The notes: generated by a model not told the origin, from the sequence alone. A DNA stretch of 64,000 bases from Chitinophaga qingshengii (GCF_014529935.1 NZ_JACVFC010000004.1:1-64000), one strand, 5' to 3'. Numbered from the stretch's first letter, positions 1 to 9,675 are shown. A program made the numbers and translations.

Positions 1-2811
1 GATACTATAACGTTCGTTTATAAAGATGCCAGCATTGTCAGGCAGAGTTTCACCAGTATGCTTTATTCAATAGACATGTCATATAAGTATGGTATGTCCG
101 TCGATGCATGTTGTATATTGGCAGGCGGGCCTCAGGTACAATTTCAGACTCCTTCCACTCAATATACTTATTATAGAAAACTTATAGATAGCATACAGTT
201 TACAAATGGATCTATAAAGTTTGTATATCAACAGGATAGAATAGATCCGCTTAGTGATAGGTTGGCAAGTATACGGATAAGCAATACAGCAGGGTTGATT
301 AAGGAAGTTGAGTTGATACAATCTTACTTTGATACATCTGAGAATCAACCTGCGGATTACAAAAAATATGCAAGGCGGCTAAAACTTGATAAAATTAAGT
401 TCAAGGGTAATGATTCTCATACGGTTAATGCTTATGGTTTCGGCTATGAAAATGGTATCCTTCCTCCGTATAAGGAATATAAGGGATATGAAGTTTCCAA
501 TTTTGCACAAGATTATTGGGGGTATTATAATGGAAATAGTGCTGCTACTTCTCTCTTGCCCAATACTTACAGGGACAGAATAGCTATGTTTTTATGGAAG
601 CGATTTTCAAATATCAGCCAAAGTGTTTTGGATCAATACTCCAGCCGTTCATTCTCCCGGTCTGTTAATCCCAGCGCTGCCAAAGCTTGCATGTTGAATA
701 GGATTGTTTATCCTACAGGAGGGTATACACAATTTGATTTTGAGAGTAATAGTACCTCCTACACAAATGATGAGCAAAGCTTGGTAGGAGGACAACGAAT
801 TGCCAGAATCACCACTTTTGATTCCCTGGGGCGTAATGTTCAAATGAAGAACTACAGTTATGATAAGGGGAGTCTTATTTCCCCCAATATAGCTACTGAT
901 TTTTGTTATGAGACAACTAAGCTTCACAAGACGCATTGTATTGGTTACTGTGTGTCAAGCGTACTTTTTATCGCTCAAAATCCTGTTTCTCCTATTAATA
1001 CATTTAATGGTGTCCCTATCTTTTATGGAAAAGTAATAGAATATGAGGGATATCCAGGGCTTGGTTCTGGTAAAACGGAGTATGAATTTGAGTTTGAAGA
1101 TGACAGTGGATACGGAAGCGGTGTATTAGATAAATACCGGGCTTTCACCACAGATAAAAGCTGGGCAAGAGGGCAGCTGATAAGAAAAAAAATATATAAA
1201 AAAGCAGATAATGGCTTCAGTTTAATTAAATCCATTAAAAACAGCTACACCAAAATCAAAGAGGGTGCATTTAAAGTTGGACAGATTTGCGAGGTGTCAA
1301 CAATAGCGCCCAATCTTATGACTTTCCTTGCACTGGAAGCTCCCGCTACAACCGTTATGACAGATCATTTTGAATACGGAGATGTATATATGGTTACGGG
1401 TGCTAAAATGTTGACTCAGTCTGTTGAAACCGATTATGCTAATGATTCATTGGAGATTGTCAAGAATATATTTTATGACAACCCTCTTCACCTTTATCCA
1501 ACCAGGATACAAACCTATACCAGGGCCAAGCAGGATAGTAGTGAAAAAATAATCCGGTACGCCCAGGATGCCGCACAGATCAGCAATCTGACACCATCGG
1601 CAACCGCTGCAATCAATGGCATGATTCTCAATAACATGTTAGAAGTGCCTATTGAACAGACGGTGATTAATAAAACTACAGTAGCCAACAAGAGCAGGGT
1701 TGATTTCAAAAAATGGGGAGATAATCGCTTTTATGAAGAGATAGGTTATGAACAAGTCGGAAATAGCACGCTGAAGCCCAGGATCAGATATAACAGTTAC
1801 GATGAAAAGGGTAATCCTACTGCTGCACAAATGATCGATAATATTAACGGGGTTAATATTTGGGGATATAATCAATCACTTATCCTGGCGACTGTTAAAA
1901 ATGCTAATGTCGATGAAGTAGCGTTTACCAGCTTTGAGTCTGACGCAGATGGAAATTGGAGTATCAGCGCCAGTAACCGGAATACTTCCGGTTTCTTAAC
2001 CGGAAAGGCCTCCTATAGCCTGAGGGATGGCGCCATCACCAAAAATGGGCTACAACAGACCTCGGGGTATTTTGTCAGCTATTGGTCCGCGGGAGGGAGT
2101 GCCCTTGTAAATAATAACACGGGAACTGCGATCACGACTCAAAATGGCTGGACACTTTTTAGGCACAAAGTGATCAACAGCACGAATGTAACGGTGTCCG
2201 GGAACGTAACCATCGATGAGCTAAGGCTTCACCCCGAAGGTGCCCAGATGACCAGTTATACGCATACTCCTTTGGTAGGTGCAACCAGTATTGCTGATGC
2301 CAAAAACATGATTACCTATTATGAGTATGATCAATTCTCAAGGTTAACTACAATCCGGGATGCCAAGCGGATGGTACTTAAACAATTATCCTATAGCTAC
2401 GCAGATACGATTGTTAACCCCGGTAATTCTCAGTGGGTGTATGATGGACAACCAATCCTGGTTGGCACCGGAAACACCAGGTGTGAAAAAGACAACGACA
2501 GTCTTTACACAGGGAAAGTGCAATCTGAAGCAGTGGATACAAATCCTAAAAGCCCTAGTTATCAGATGAGAATGTGGTCAAAGGGATATCCTTCAGATAC
2601 TTGCCCGATGGACCCTAAATACTGTATAGGGGAAGATAATAAATACATCAATGGCAAGTGTGAAGCAGCACACTATGTTACCACCAATATAGAAATCTAC
2701 TACGATGCCAACGGGAAAAAGATGCAAGCTGTCACTTATCATAAAGCCTGGTCTGACGGCTCCAGAGGACCGGATCTGGTAAAGCATGAAGCGGCCGCAG
2801 AAGAATCCTGA
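1..2811 (+). CDS. RHS/YD-repeat-type large secreted protein, 5' end outside window
   Basis: The frame is open from base 1, so at least 936 C-terminal residues are present and the true start lies upstream. The protein is rich in Tyr, Asn and Ser. Near its C-terminus it has a beta-sandwich-like stretch (about residues 640-745, ending in an IDELRLHPEGAQM-like segment) followed by a YD-type repeat (YYEYDQFSRLTTIRDAK). That succession is typical of the long partner protein found directly upstream of secreted RHS proteins in Bacteroidota. The tail carries four Cys (DTCPMDPKYC, NGKCEAA, and one more upstream). It lies 33 bases before the next RHS gene and is probably cotranscribed with it. The DNA is clearly more AT-rich than the housekeeping genes to the right. 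No enzymatic domain was recognised. Confidence 0.75.
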   Translation, partial: DTITFVYKDASIVRQSFTSMLYSIDMSYKYGMSVDACCILAGGPQVQFQTPSTQYTYYRKLIDSIQFTNGSIKFVYQQDRIDPLSDRLASIRISNTAGLIKEVELIQSYFDTSENQPADYKKYARRLKLDKIKFKGNDSHTVNAYGFGYENGILPPYKEYKGYEVSNFAQDYWGYYNGNSAATSLLPNTYRDRIAMFLWKRFSNISQSVLDQYSSRSFSRSVNPSAAKACMLNRIVYPTGGYTQFDFESNSTSYTNDEQSLVGGQRIARITTFDSLGRNVQMKNYSYDKGSLISPNIATDFCYETTKLHKTHCIGYCVSSVLFIAQNPVSPINTFNGVPIFYGKVIEYEGYPGLGSGKTEYEFEFEDDSGYGSGVLDKYRAFTTDKSWARGQLIRKKIYKKADNGFSLIKSIKNSYTKIKEGAFKVGQICEVSTIAPNLMTFLALEAPATTVMTDHFEYGDVYMVTGAKMLTQSVETDYANDSLEIVKNIFYDNPLHLYPTRIQTYTRAKQDSSEKIIRYAQDAAQISNLTPSATAAINGMILNNMLEVPIEQTVINKTTVANKSRVDFKKWGDNRFYEEIGYEQVGNSTLKPRIRYNSYDEKGNPTAAQMIDNINGVNIWGYNQSLILATVKNANVDEVAFTSFESDADGNWSISASNRNTSGFLTGKASYSLRDGAITKNGLQQTSGYFVSYWSAGGSALVNNNTGTAITTQNGWTLFRHKVINSTNVTVSGNVTIDELRLHPEGAQMTSYTHTPLVGATSIADAKNMITYYEYDQFSRLTTIRDAKRMVLKQLSYSYADTIVNPGNSQWVYDGQPILVGTGNTRCEKDNDSLYTGKVQSEAVDTNPKSPSYQMRMWSKGYPSDTCPMDPKYCIGEDNKYINGKCEAAHYVTTNIEIYYDANGKKMQAVTYHKAWSDGSRGPDLVKHEAAAEES

Positions 2812-2844
2812 TAGCAGTATGTTTTTACCCAAATTATTCAACCT

Positions 2845-5800
2845 ATGTATCCTAATATCAAAAAGCACAGTTTTCTAGCTATATTATTATTTATCAGTAT
2901 TTGTCTCAACGCACAAAACAAACCGGAAAACACTGAGAGACCCCAGCCTGTTGCTGCGCCCTTGCCAGCGCCTTATAGCGGCGCCAACATCAATTTTATC
3001 CGTACCTGGGAACCCGGTTTCCCGACAGCAGATACGGCAGCTGTGGTGCTGCCTTCCAGAACGGCCGGGGAAGTAAAACAAAGTACGCAGTATTTCGATG
3101 GTCTGGGAAGACCATTGCAGACTGTTATAAAAGGTGTCAGCGCCAGCGGGAAAGACCTGGTTACACCGGTTGTCTATGATCCCTATGGAAGGGAGCAGTT
3201 TAAGTACCTTCCCTATGTACCTCAAACAGGAAAAACCAGTGACGGCCTGTTTAAGACAGACCCTTTTAGCGCACAGCAACAGTTTTATCTCGACACTAGC
3301 TTAAATCCGGGTTTTAGGGAAGAAAAAATCTTCTATACACAGATAGATTTTGAACCCTCTCCATTAAACAGGGTTCTGAATTCCTATGCTCCGGGAAACG
3401 GTTGGGCCCAATCAGGAGGGAATCATCCCATTAATACACAATATTTGATCAATACAGCTGAGGATTCGGTTTATTTATGGCATATGCCGGAAAGTGGTCT
3501 TCCTTCCATTAAGGGTTATTTTACCCCTGGCCAGTTATATAAAAGCATGATAACCGACGAGGCATCCAACCGGATTATAGAATTTAAAGATAAGGACGGT
3601 CATGTGGTATTGAAAAAAGTGCAGGCTGTTCCCGATCCGAAAAAAGGCCATACCGGCTGGCTATCCACCTATTATATATACGACGATCTCAATAATCTCC
3701 GGTTTGTATTGCCTCCGCTTGCCGTGGAAAAGATTACTACCGGCAGTAATATATCTGCGGTGGCTGATGAGCTTTGTTTCCAGTATGTTTACGATGATCT
3801 TAACAGGATGATCATAAAAAAGGTTCCTGGTGCTGAAGTGGTTGAAATGGTCTATGATGTAAGAGACAGGCTCGTTTTCACCCGTGATGGCAATATGAGG
3901 AGGCCTGGGCAGGAAAAATGGCTGGTTACTTTTTATGATGCGCTGAACCGTCCTGTGGAAACAGCCATTTATCATGCTGCATCTTCTAGGCAGGATCTTC
4001 AGTCCGCCATGAATGCGGTTAAGGGCACTACCGGCTCATTGCCTTATCAGGTTCCCGCGATTGCCGACCTTATCGTCGCCGTACACGACAAAAATATTTA
4101 CAAGGCCAAAAATAGCGTGACGCTGGAAGCTGGATTTGATACCGGAGGTGGGGAGACAGAAGCGTTCGTGGATCCTTCTTTGGAAGGTGAGAATATAAGT
4201 CTGCAGATTACTAATCCTCTGCCGGGTTTACCTGCATCTGCCTTAACACCGCTAACCTTTACATTTTATGACGACTATAATTTTCCGGGTAAGCAGGGGC
4301 CTGCAACCGGAGACGCACAACATTTGACCGCAGGTAATAATCCGTTTTCGGAGTCATTTGCTATCAGCGGGCTAACCACCGGATTCGTCACCGGTACTAA
4401 AGTACGCGTACTTGACACTGATCAATGGCTTACCACCACTACCTATTATGATCATAAAGGAAGGATATTGCAGAGCATTGGCGATAATGCATCCGGAGGT
4501 CTGGACACCCTTACCAATATGTACGATTTTAGCGGCAAATTACTTTGCAGCTATCTCAAACATAAAAATCCCCGCAGTGGCGTCTCTCCATGGACCTCTA
4601 TGCTGACAATGATGGAATACGATGCCGCAGGCCGGGTACTTACCGTAAAGAAAAGAATCAATGATGACAGTTCAAATGAACAGATTATTGCCCGTAATGA
4701 GTATAATGAATTAGGACAGTTAAAGACCAAATCCCTGGGAATAAAGGCCGGTTCTGATCCAATAGAGTTGTTGTCTTATGAATACAATGTAAGGGGTTGG
4801 TTGAAAAGTATTAATAAAGACTATTTGAACAATCCGAATAACAGTCCGTCTCATTTTGGACAGGAACTGAACTATGATCAGGGTTTTAAAGAGCCGCAGT
4901 TTAATGGAAATATTGCCGGCATCCGCTGGCGAGGCTGGAACGATAAAAAGCCCCGCGCATATGGCTATCAGTATGATCAGGCAAACCGGCTTACCAATGC
5001 CAACTTCACCCAGCAAGATAGCCCCGGAAGCTCCTGGGAGAAAAATGTCATGAATTTCTCTACTGATTGGATTGCCTATGACGCTAATGGTAACATCCAG
5101 CGAATGAAACAATATGGGATGTCCGGCACCGCTGCTGTAGAATTGGATCGTCTGAAATATGTCTATCGGGAAAACAGCAACAAACTATCTGCCGTACATG
5201 ATAGTAGTACTGTCAATGATCTGTTGGGAGATTTCAAAAATGGAACGAATACCGGCGATGATTATGATTATGATGTGAATGGTAATCTTATCAAGGATTT
5301 GAATAAATCTATCAGTGCTATCAGTTATAACCATCTGAACCTGCCCACAAAAATCCAGATAGAAAATAAGGGGACCGTTATTTATGAATATGATGCAATG
5401 GGCATTAAACTTCGAAAGAAAGTAATAGACCTCACTGTTTCTCCTTCTAAGACCACCATTATTGATTATGCTGACGGTTTTGTATATCAAAATGATACAC
5501 TTCAATTTGCACCGCAGGAAGAAGGCCGTATTCGCTTTGCGTATAAGCCCAATCAAGCTCCGGTATATGTATTCGACTATTTTATAAAGGATCATCTGGG
5601 TAACACAAGACTGGTAATGACTCATTCCAATGATGTGAATACTTACAGAGCTACCATGGAAACTGCTGCAGCTGCAAAGGAAACCTCCCTTTTCAGCAAT
5701 ATTGATGATACGAGGGTTAATAAGCCAATAGGCTACCCTACAGCTCAACAGGTGGAAAAAAATGAATTCGTTGCTAAACTGAACGCTAAAAATGGCGGGA

Positions 5801-7332
5801 AAAAAATAGGACCCTCACTGGTGCTGCGGGTAATGGCAGGAGATACCATTCAAATCGGTGCCCAGGCATTCTATAAGTCTGCCGGCCCACAGCAACGGAA
5901 ATCACAAGAATCGCCTGCAGAAAACATACTGGCAGATCTTGTACAGGCTTTCGGGGGTACACCAGCAGGAGCAGGTAATCATGGCGGTGAAGCGATGGAT
6001 AACGCAACCCCCTTCAATACGAACTTCTACAATAACGACTACCGTAAACTGAAGGAGAAAGACCCCGATCAACATAGGACAGACAGGCCTAAAGCATACC
6101 TTAATTTTGTACTGTTCGACGATCAGTTTAAATTAGTTGAAACGAACAGCGGTATAAAACAGGTGAAAGCAGAACCCGACCAGCTGCAGACGTTGGCCCA
6201 GGATAAAATGGTCATCAGTCAAAGTGGTTTCCTATACGTTTATACCAGCAATGAAAGTCCTCAGGATGTGTTTTTTGATAATGTGGTGATAACGCATACA
6301 GCCGGGGCTGTGCTGGAGGAAACGCATTATTATCCGTTTGGGTTGACGATGGCGGGGATCTCTTCCAATGCGTTGATGGGTACCAGGTATCCGGAAAATA
6401 AGATGAAGTATAATGGTAAAGAGTTGCAGCATAAAGAATTTGAAGATGGAAGTGGGTTGGAGTGGTATGATTACGGAGCGAGGATGTATGATGCGCAGAT
6501 AGGCAGGTGGGGCGTTATAGACCCCAAGGTAGAAAAATATAATATACTAAGCCCATATAGCTACGCTGTGAATAACCCTATTTTGTATATAGATCCTGAT
6601 GGAAGAGATAATATGATCTACTTAGTAAATCTGGAAGGATCGGGTGTGACAAACAAAGAGCTGCGAGAAATTAAAAGACAAGCCAATGCTAATTTTAGGG
6701 AAATGGGATTGAAGACAAGGGTCGGAATTGCGAGTGCCAAGAATTTTGATAGGACTAAAATGGATAAGACCGATGGGTTTGCTGTGATTGGTAAAACAAA
6801 TGCAGTGGCAGATTATGTAACCAATCAAGGGCTGAAATTTGGAAAAGAGCTGTCAAATTCGAGCTTTGGGTTTAGTAGCGGAACTTCAAACCCGGAAAAG
6901 AGTGAAAATAATCCAGGAGGGCAGGTGATTGCTATTAGTTCTGATGCTGCACGAAGCACAGCAAAAGACCTGCAAGCTTCGTTTGCAGAGACCACAGCAT
7001 ATTTGATTAATCACGGGGCCGGTCATAATGCAGGATTAGGCCATGACGGTGATAAAGCATCTGAATTTATTAGTGGTTGGCAAGACGGTAATTTAGTTTT
7101 GCCAACAATGCGGGAATCTGCGATTCCTTATTTTTCTATTATGACAAAGGGAAACTCTGTTTATAGATATGTTAATCCTACCATCCAACAGCGGGTAGAT
7201 AATCCAACTACAAATTATAAGCTGGGGAGTTTTGTGTCTTCTGTCGAAAATCATGGAGTGGTTCAGCAATATTACCAACGTCGGTTTGGAAATAACCCAG
7301 CAGTTCCTAGCGCTAATATTAAAACCGAATAA
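2845..7332 (+). CDS. Secreted RHS repeat-associated core protein with metzincin-like C-terminal tip
   Basis: 1495 residues. A signal peptide spans about residues 1-23, ending NAQ, so export by Sec is likely. The N-terminal part (about 40-180) looks like the DUF6443 domain that opens Bacteroidota RHS proteins. YD repeats follow to about 1150, then the RHS core (YYPFGLTM at about 1162-1169, RMYDAQIGRWG, and NPILYIDPDG ending at 1253). As in polymorphic toxins, everything after PDG is a variable tip of about 240 residues. The tip has His1390, His1394, Gly1397 and His1400 spaced as in the HExxHxxGxxH zinc motif, and a Met-turn-like SIM at 1431-1433. The usual catalytic Glu is Gly1391 (codon GGG). 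Role inferred: surface or contact-dependent effector; protease activity is doubtful without the Glu. Confidence 0.85.
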   Translation: MYPNIKKHSFLAILLFISICLNAQNKPENTERPQPVAAPLPAPYSGANINFIRTWEPGFPTADTAAVVLPSRTAGEVKQSTQYFDGLGRPLQTVIKGVSASGKDLVTPVVYDPYGREQFKYLPYVPQTGKTSDGLFKTDPFSAQQQFYLDTSLNPGFREEKIFYTQIDFEPSPLNRVLNSYAPGNGWAQSGGNHPINTQYLINTAEDSVYLWHMPESGLPSIKGYFTPGQLYKSMITDEASNRIIEFKDKDGHVVLKKVQAVPDPKKGHTGWLSTYYIYDDLNNLRFVLPPLAVEKITTGSNISAVADELCFQYVYDDLNRMIIKKVPGAEVVEMVYDVRDRLVFTRDGNMRRPGQEKWLVTFYDALNRPVETAIYHAASSRQDLQSAMNAVKGTTGSLPYQVPAIADLIVAVHDKNIYKAKNSVTLEAGFDTGGGETEAFVDPSLEGENISLQITNPLPGLPASALTPLTFTFYDDYNFPGKQGPATGDAQHLTAGNNPFSESFAISGLTTGFVTGTKVRVLDTDQWLTTTTYYDHKGRILQSIGDNASGGLDTLTNMYDFSGKLLCSYLKHKNPRSGVSPWTSMLTMMEYDAAGRVLTVKKRINDDSSNEQIIARNEYNELGQLKTKSLGIKAGSDPIELLSYEYNVRGWLKSINKDYLNNPNNSPSHFGQELNYDQGFKEPQFNGNIAGIRWRGWNDKKPRAYGYQYDQANRLTNANFTQQDSPGSSWEKNVMNFSTDWIAYDANGNIQRMKQYGMSGTAAVELDRLKYVYRENSNKLSAVHDSSTVNDLLGDFKNGTNTGDDYDYDVNGNLIKDLNKSISAISYNHLNLPTKIQIENKGTVIYEYDAMGIKLRKKVIDLTVSPSKTTIIDYADGFVYQNDTLQFAPQEEGRIRFAYKPNQAPVYVFDYFIKDHLGNTRLVMTHSNDVNTYRATMETAAAAKETSLFSNIDDTRVNKPIGYPTAQQVEKNEFVAKLNAKNGGKKIGPSLVLRVMAGDTIQIGAQAFYKSAGPQQRKSQESPAENILADLVQAFGGTPAGAGNHGGEAMDNATPFNTNFYNNDYRKLKEKDPDQHRTDRPKAYLNFVLFDDQFKLVETNSGIKQVKAEPDQLQTLAQDKMVISQSGFLYVYTSNESPQDVFFDNVVITHTAGAVLEETHYYPFGLTMAGISSNALMGTRYPENKMKYNGKELQHKEFEDGSGLEWYDYGARMYDAQIGRWGVIDPKVEKYNILSPYSYAVNNPILYIDPDGRDNMIYLVNLEGSGVTNKELREIKRQANANFREMGLKTRVGIASAKNFDRTKMDKTDGFAVIGKTNAVADYVTNQGLKFGKELSNSSFGFSSGTSNPEKSENNPGGQVIAISSDAARSTAKDLQASFAETTAYLINHGAGHNAGLGHDGDKASEFISGWQDGNLVLPTMRESAIPYFSIMTKGNSVYRYVNPTIQQRVDNPTTNYKLGSFVSSVENHGVVQQYYQRRFGNNPAVPSANIKTE

Positions 7333-7333
7333 A

Positions 7334-7867
7334 ATGAAACAGATAAAGCTCCTTGTACTTATGCTAATTGTTGGGTGCGCTCATAAAGGTGAAGTGAAAA
7401 CATCAATATATGATGCTTTTACAATTAGTCTCCCTCCGAGAGTTAAAGCATCTACGGCACCTCGTACCATCTATGGGGATGATATTTTGTATTGGAAAAT
7501 TTTTAATAATGAGGACTCTACAATTAAGGTAGATATTGAAATTAGCAAAGATACTGTCCCTTTGTTCGAAGGCTTAATACCTTATCACATTAATTGGTTA
7601 CAGCATCTCTATCCCAATATGATACTACTGGAAAAGGGAATGCGAAAACAGAGAGGTGTGGAAATGTTGTCAATTAGGTATGAAATTCCGCTTTCTCAGA
7701 GATTTCCTGGAGTTATTGTTGAAAGAAGAGTTTTTTTGACTTCCAAAGGGCGTGCTATCGTAGATATAACGAGCGGGTTTGATCATGTGGAGAGAAAAGA
7801 GTTGAGCATAAATCTTGTAGGTAACATAGGTGAAAGTATTAATGTGTCAATTCGTAAAAAGGAATGA
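7334..7867 (+). CDS. Small lipoprotein, candidate immunity partner of the RHS tip
   Basis: 177 residues from the ATG one base after the RHS stop codon. An earlier in-frame start inside the RHS gene is possible but would bury the signal sequence. The N-terminus is a classic lipoprotein signal (MKQIKLLVLMLIVGC, Cys at residue 15), so the product should be anchored in a membrane and face the periplasm or the surface. The mature part is mixed alpha/beta with no family I recognise. Position directly behind the variable tip of an RHS protein is where cognate immunity genes usually sit, and a membrane-anchored lipoprotein would suit a toxin acting in the periplasm. That role is inference. The gene is AT-rich like the RHS genes. 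Confidence 0.7.
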   Translation: MKQIKLLVLMLIVGCAHKGEVKTSIYDAFTISLPPRVKASTAPRTIYGDDILYWKIFNNEDSTIKVDIEISKDTVPLFEGLIPYHINWLQHLYPNMILLEKGMRKQRGVEMLSIRYEIPLSQRFPGVIVERRVFLTSKGRAIVDITSGFDHVERKELSINLVGNIGESINVSIRKKE

Positions 7868-7900
7868 GAATATGGACTGTTAGTTTTTGACATCATGCAC

Positions 7901-7936
7901 AAAAAAGGCGTCTCAATCCAATGAGACGCCTTTTTT
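7901..7936. terminator. Bidirectional intrinsic terminator
   Basis: A 15-base perfect inverted repeat (arms 7901-7915 and 7922-7936, loop ATCCAA) has A6 on the left and T6 on the right, so it can end transcription from both converging sides: the RHS/lipoprotein unit and the small secreted protein gene. Confidence 0.9.
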
Positions 7937-7974
7937 AATAACCAATTAACCAAATCAGAAATAGTATGCGGGAA

Positions 7975-8424
7975 TTATTTTTCTACGGAAACGAGCCGGT
8001 TTACCATGGTCTGTGTTTTGATGCCGATGGATTTTTCCGCTACTTTGTTTTTTCCGCTTCTGATTTCGAAAACGTACTGGCCGTCTTCGAGAGATTGCAG
8101 GTTGTAGCGGGCTTCAAATTTAACAGTTGCAGGTAATACTTCCCGGTGAAGGGTATTGTTAAAGCTATCTTTAATGTAAAGTGTCAACTTCTCGTTTTCC
8201 GGGTTGATCACGGCCAGGGTGAAGTTTAGTGCTGTCTTCTCTGGCTGGGTGATTTCCACTTCCAGGTCCTTTTTTACACCGGTCGAAGGCTGCTCAGCGA
8301 TATATCTGTTGCTGTTATAAGCAAATGATCTGTCCTGTGCATGCATGGTTACAAAGGGAATGAGGATAGTGGCTAATACAATCATCGTTGCTTTGGGTAC
8401 TAAAACAAAACAAAAGTGTTTCAT
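7975..8424 (-). CDS. Small secreted beta-sandwich-like protein, function unknown
   Basis: 149 residues with a signal peptide ending in TMHAQ (predicted cleavage before Gln31). The mature part alternates short hydrophobic strands with polar turns (LEVEITQPE, LTLYIKDSFN, YVFEIRSGKNKVAEKSIGI). This is reminiscent of the Ig-like DUF3244 or T9SS C-terminal folds, but no diagnostic motif is present. It stands alone, divergent from heme A synthase, and ends at the shared bidirectional terminator. It is probably periplasmic or outer-surface; no function is assigned. Confidence 0.7.
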   Translation of the reverse strand: MKHFCFVLVPKATMIVLATILIPFVTMHAQDRSFAYNSNRYIAEQPSTGVKKDLEVEITQPEKTALNFTLAVINPENEKLTLYIKDSFNNTLHREVLPATVKFEARYNLQSLEDGQYVFEIRSGKNKVAEKSIGIKTQTMVNRLVSVEK

Positions 8425-8586
8425 GACATTATTTTTTTAATGTGTTGTCTTTTTTACTTGTTTGGGCAGGTATTAGCTAATACAATTTGTTGCCTTTAAT
8501 TTTCACTGCAAAGCTCTGATCCCAGCGTTAACAGAATATTACGCGATTGTTAAAAGAATGTGAGTATTTCGGGAGCGGTAATTCCC

Positions 8587-8594
8587 TATTTTTG
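8587..8594 (+). promoter_or_regulatory. -7 box (TATTTTTG) for heme A synthase gene
   Basis: It matches the Bacteroidota TAnnTTTG consensus. The box ends only 8 bases before the ATG at 8603, so the transcript should have almost no leader. No convincing -33 TTG was found at the usual distance. Confidence 0.5.
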
Positions 8595-8602
8595 CAGCGT
8601 TT

Positions 8603-9649
8603 ATGGAAACAGTTAATATCAAGAATAACCGCCCGGTGGCCATCTGGCTGTATATAGGAGTGGGCATGCTGGTGATCCAGGTGTTATTGGGAGGGCTGAC
8701 CCGTTTAACAGGCTCCGGTTTGTCAATTACAGAGTGGCAGCCCCTGTTGGGAGCGTTTCCGCCGATGAATGAAGCCGCCTGGCAGAAGGCCTTCGATGGA
8801 TATAAGCAAATTGCGCAATATAAATATGTCAACAATCACTTCACCTTATCAGATTTTAAATTCATCTATTTCTGGGAGTGGCTGCACCGTGACTGGGCGC
8901 GGCTGATTGGTGTGGTATTCATTATACCTTTCCTCTATTTTATTGTGAAGAAGAAGATCAGTAAAGAGATGATTAACCCGTTGATCGTGCTTTTCGTGCT
9001 GGGCGGGCTACAGGGACTGATCGGCTGGATCATGGTAAAGAGCGGACTGAACGATGAAAACCTCTATGTAAGCCATATCAGACTGGCCATACACTTCATG
9101 TCTGCGCTGGTATTACTGTGTTATCTCTTCTGGTTTGCCCTGAAAATCAGCATTCCGGGTAAAGAAATACTGAAAGCAGCCTCTCTGAAGCGGTTAAATG
9201 TGTGGTTGCTGATACTGGTGACCGTGCAATTGATATACGGTGCTTTTATGGCCGGCCTGCATGCCGCACTGGTAGCCAATACCTGGCCGGATATCAACGG
9301 AGCCTGGGTACCGGGAGGTATGTTTACCCAGGGTGGATTTCTGACAGATATCGTGCATAATGCCATCACCATTCAGTTTATACACCGCGGCCTGGCTTAT
9401 ATCATTACCATCCTGATAGCCGTCTGGTGGTGGAAATCTGCCCAAATACCGGCTACCAGCCTGCTGCACGGTATCCGTTACCTGCCCTTGTTACTGGTGC
9501 TGCTGCAGGTATTACTGGGCGTATTAACCTTGCTCAACAGCCAGGTGAAAATACCGGTCAGCTATGGTATTCTGCACCAGTGTGTGGGCATGCTGTTGCT
9601 GCTGTCCCTGGTATGGACGCTTTACCTCAGCCGGGGGAAAGAAGCATAA
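8603..9649 (+). CDS. ctaA: Heme A synthase, COX15/CtaA family
   Basis: 348 residues, a polytopic inner-membrane protein with about eight hydrophobic segments. It oxidises the C8 methyl of heme O to a formyl group, giving heme A for aa3-type terminal oxidases. The family signature is clear: GGLTRLTGSGLSITEW near residues 29-44, EWLHRDWARLIG at 92-103 (His95 a heme ligand), later SHIRLAIHF, FIHRGLAY and GILHQC, giving the four conserved His expected. The long first periplasmic loop (WQPLLGAFPPMNEAAW...) places it with the COX15-like group common in Bacteroidota. No other cytochrome oxidase assembly gene lies next to it. A terminator follows. Confidence 0.95.
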   Translation: METVNIKNNRPVAIWLYIGVGMLVIQVLLGGLTRLTGSGLSITEWQPLLGAFPPMNEAAWQKAFDGYKQIAQYKYVNNHFTLSDFKFIYFWEWLHRDWARLIGVVFIIPFLYFIVKKKISKEMINPLIVLFVLGGLQGLIGWIMVKSGLNDENLYVSHIRLAIHFMSALVLLCYLFWFALKISIPGKEILKAASLKRLNVWLLILVTVQLIYGAFMAGLHAALVANTWPDINGAWVPGGMFTQGGFLTDIVHNAITIQFIHRGLAYIITILIAVWWWKSAQIPATSLLHGIRYLPLLLVLLQVLLGVLTLLNSQVKIPVSYGILHQCVGMLLLLSLVWTLYLSRGKEA

Positions 9650-9675
9650 CGACGAATAACAAACCACCGATATGG

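Noticed and set aside
2845..7332. T6SS-delivered RHS toxin
   Set aside because: No PAAR domain or T6SS gene is nearby, and the protein starts with a Sec signal peptide.
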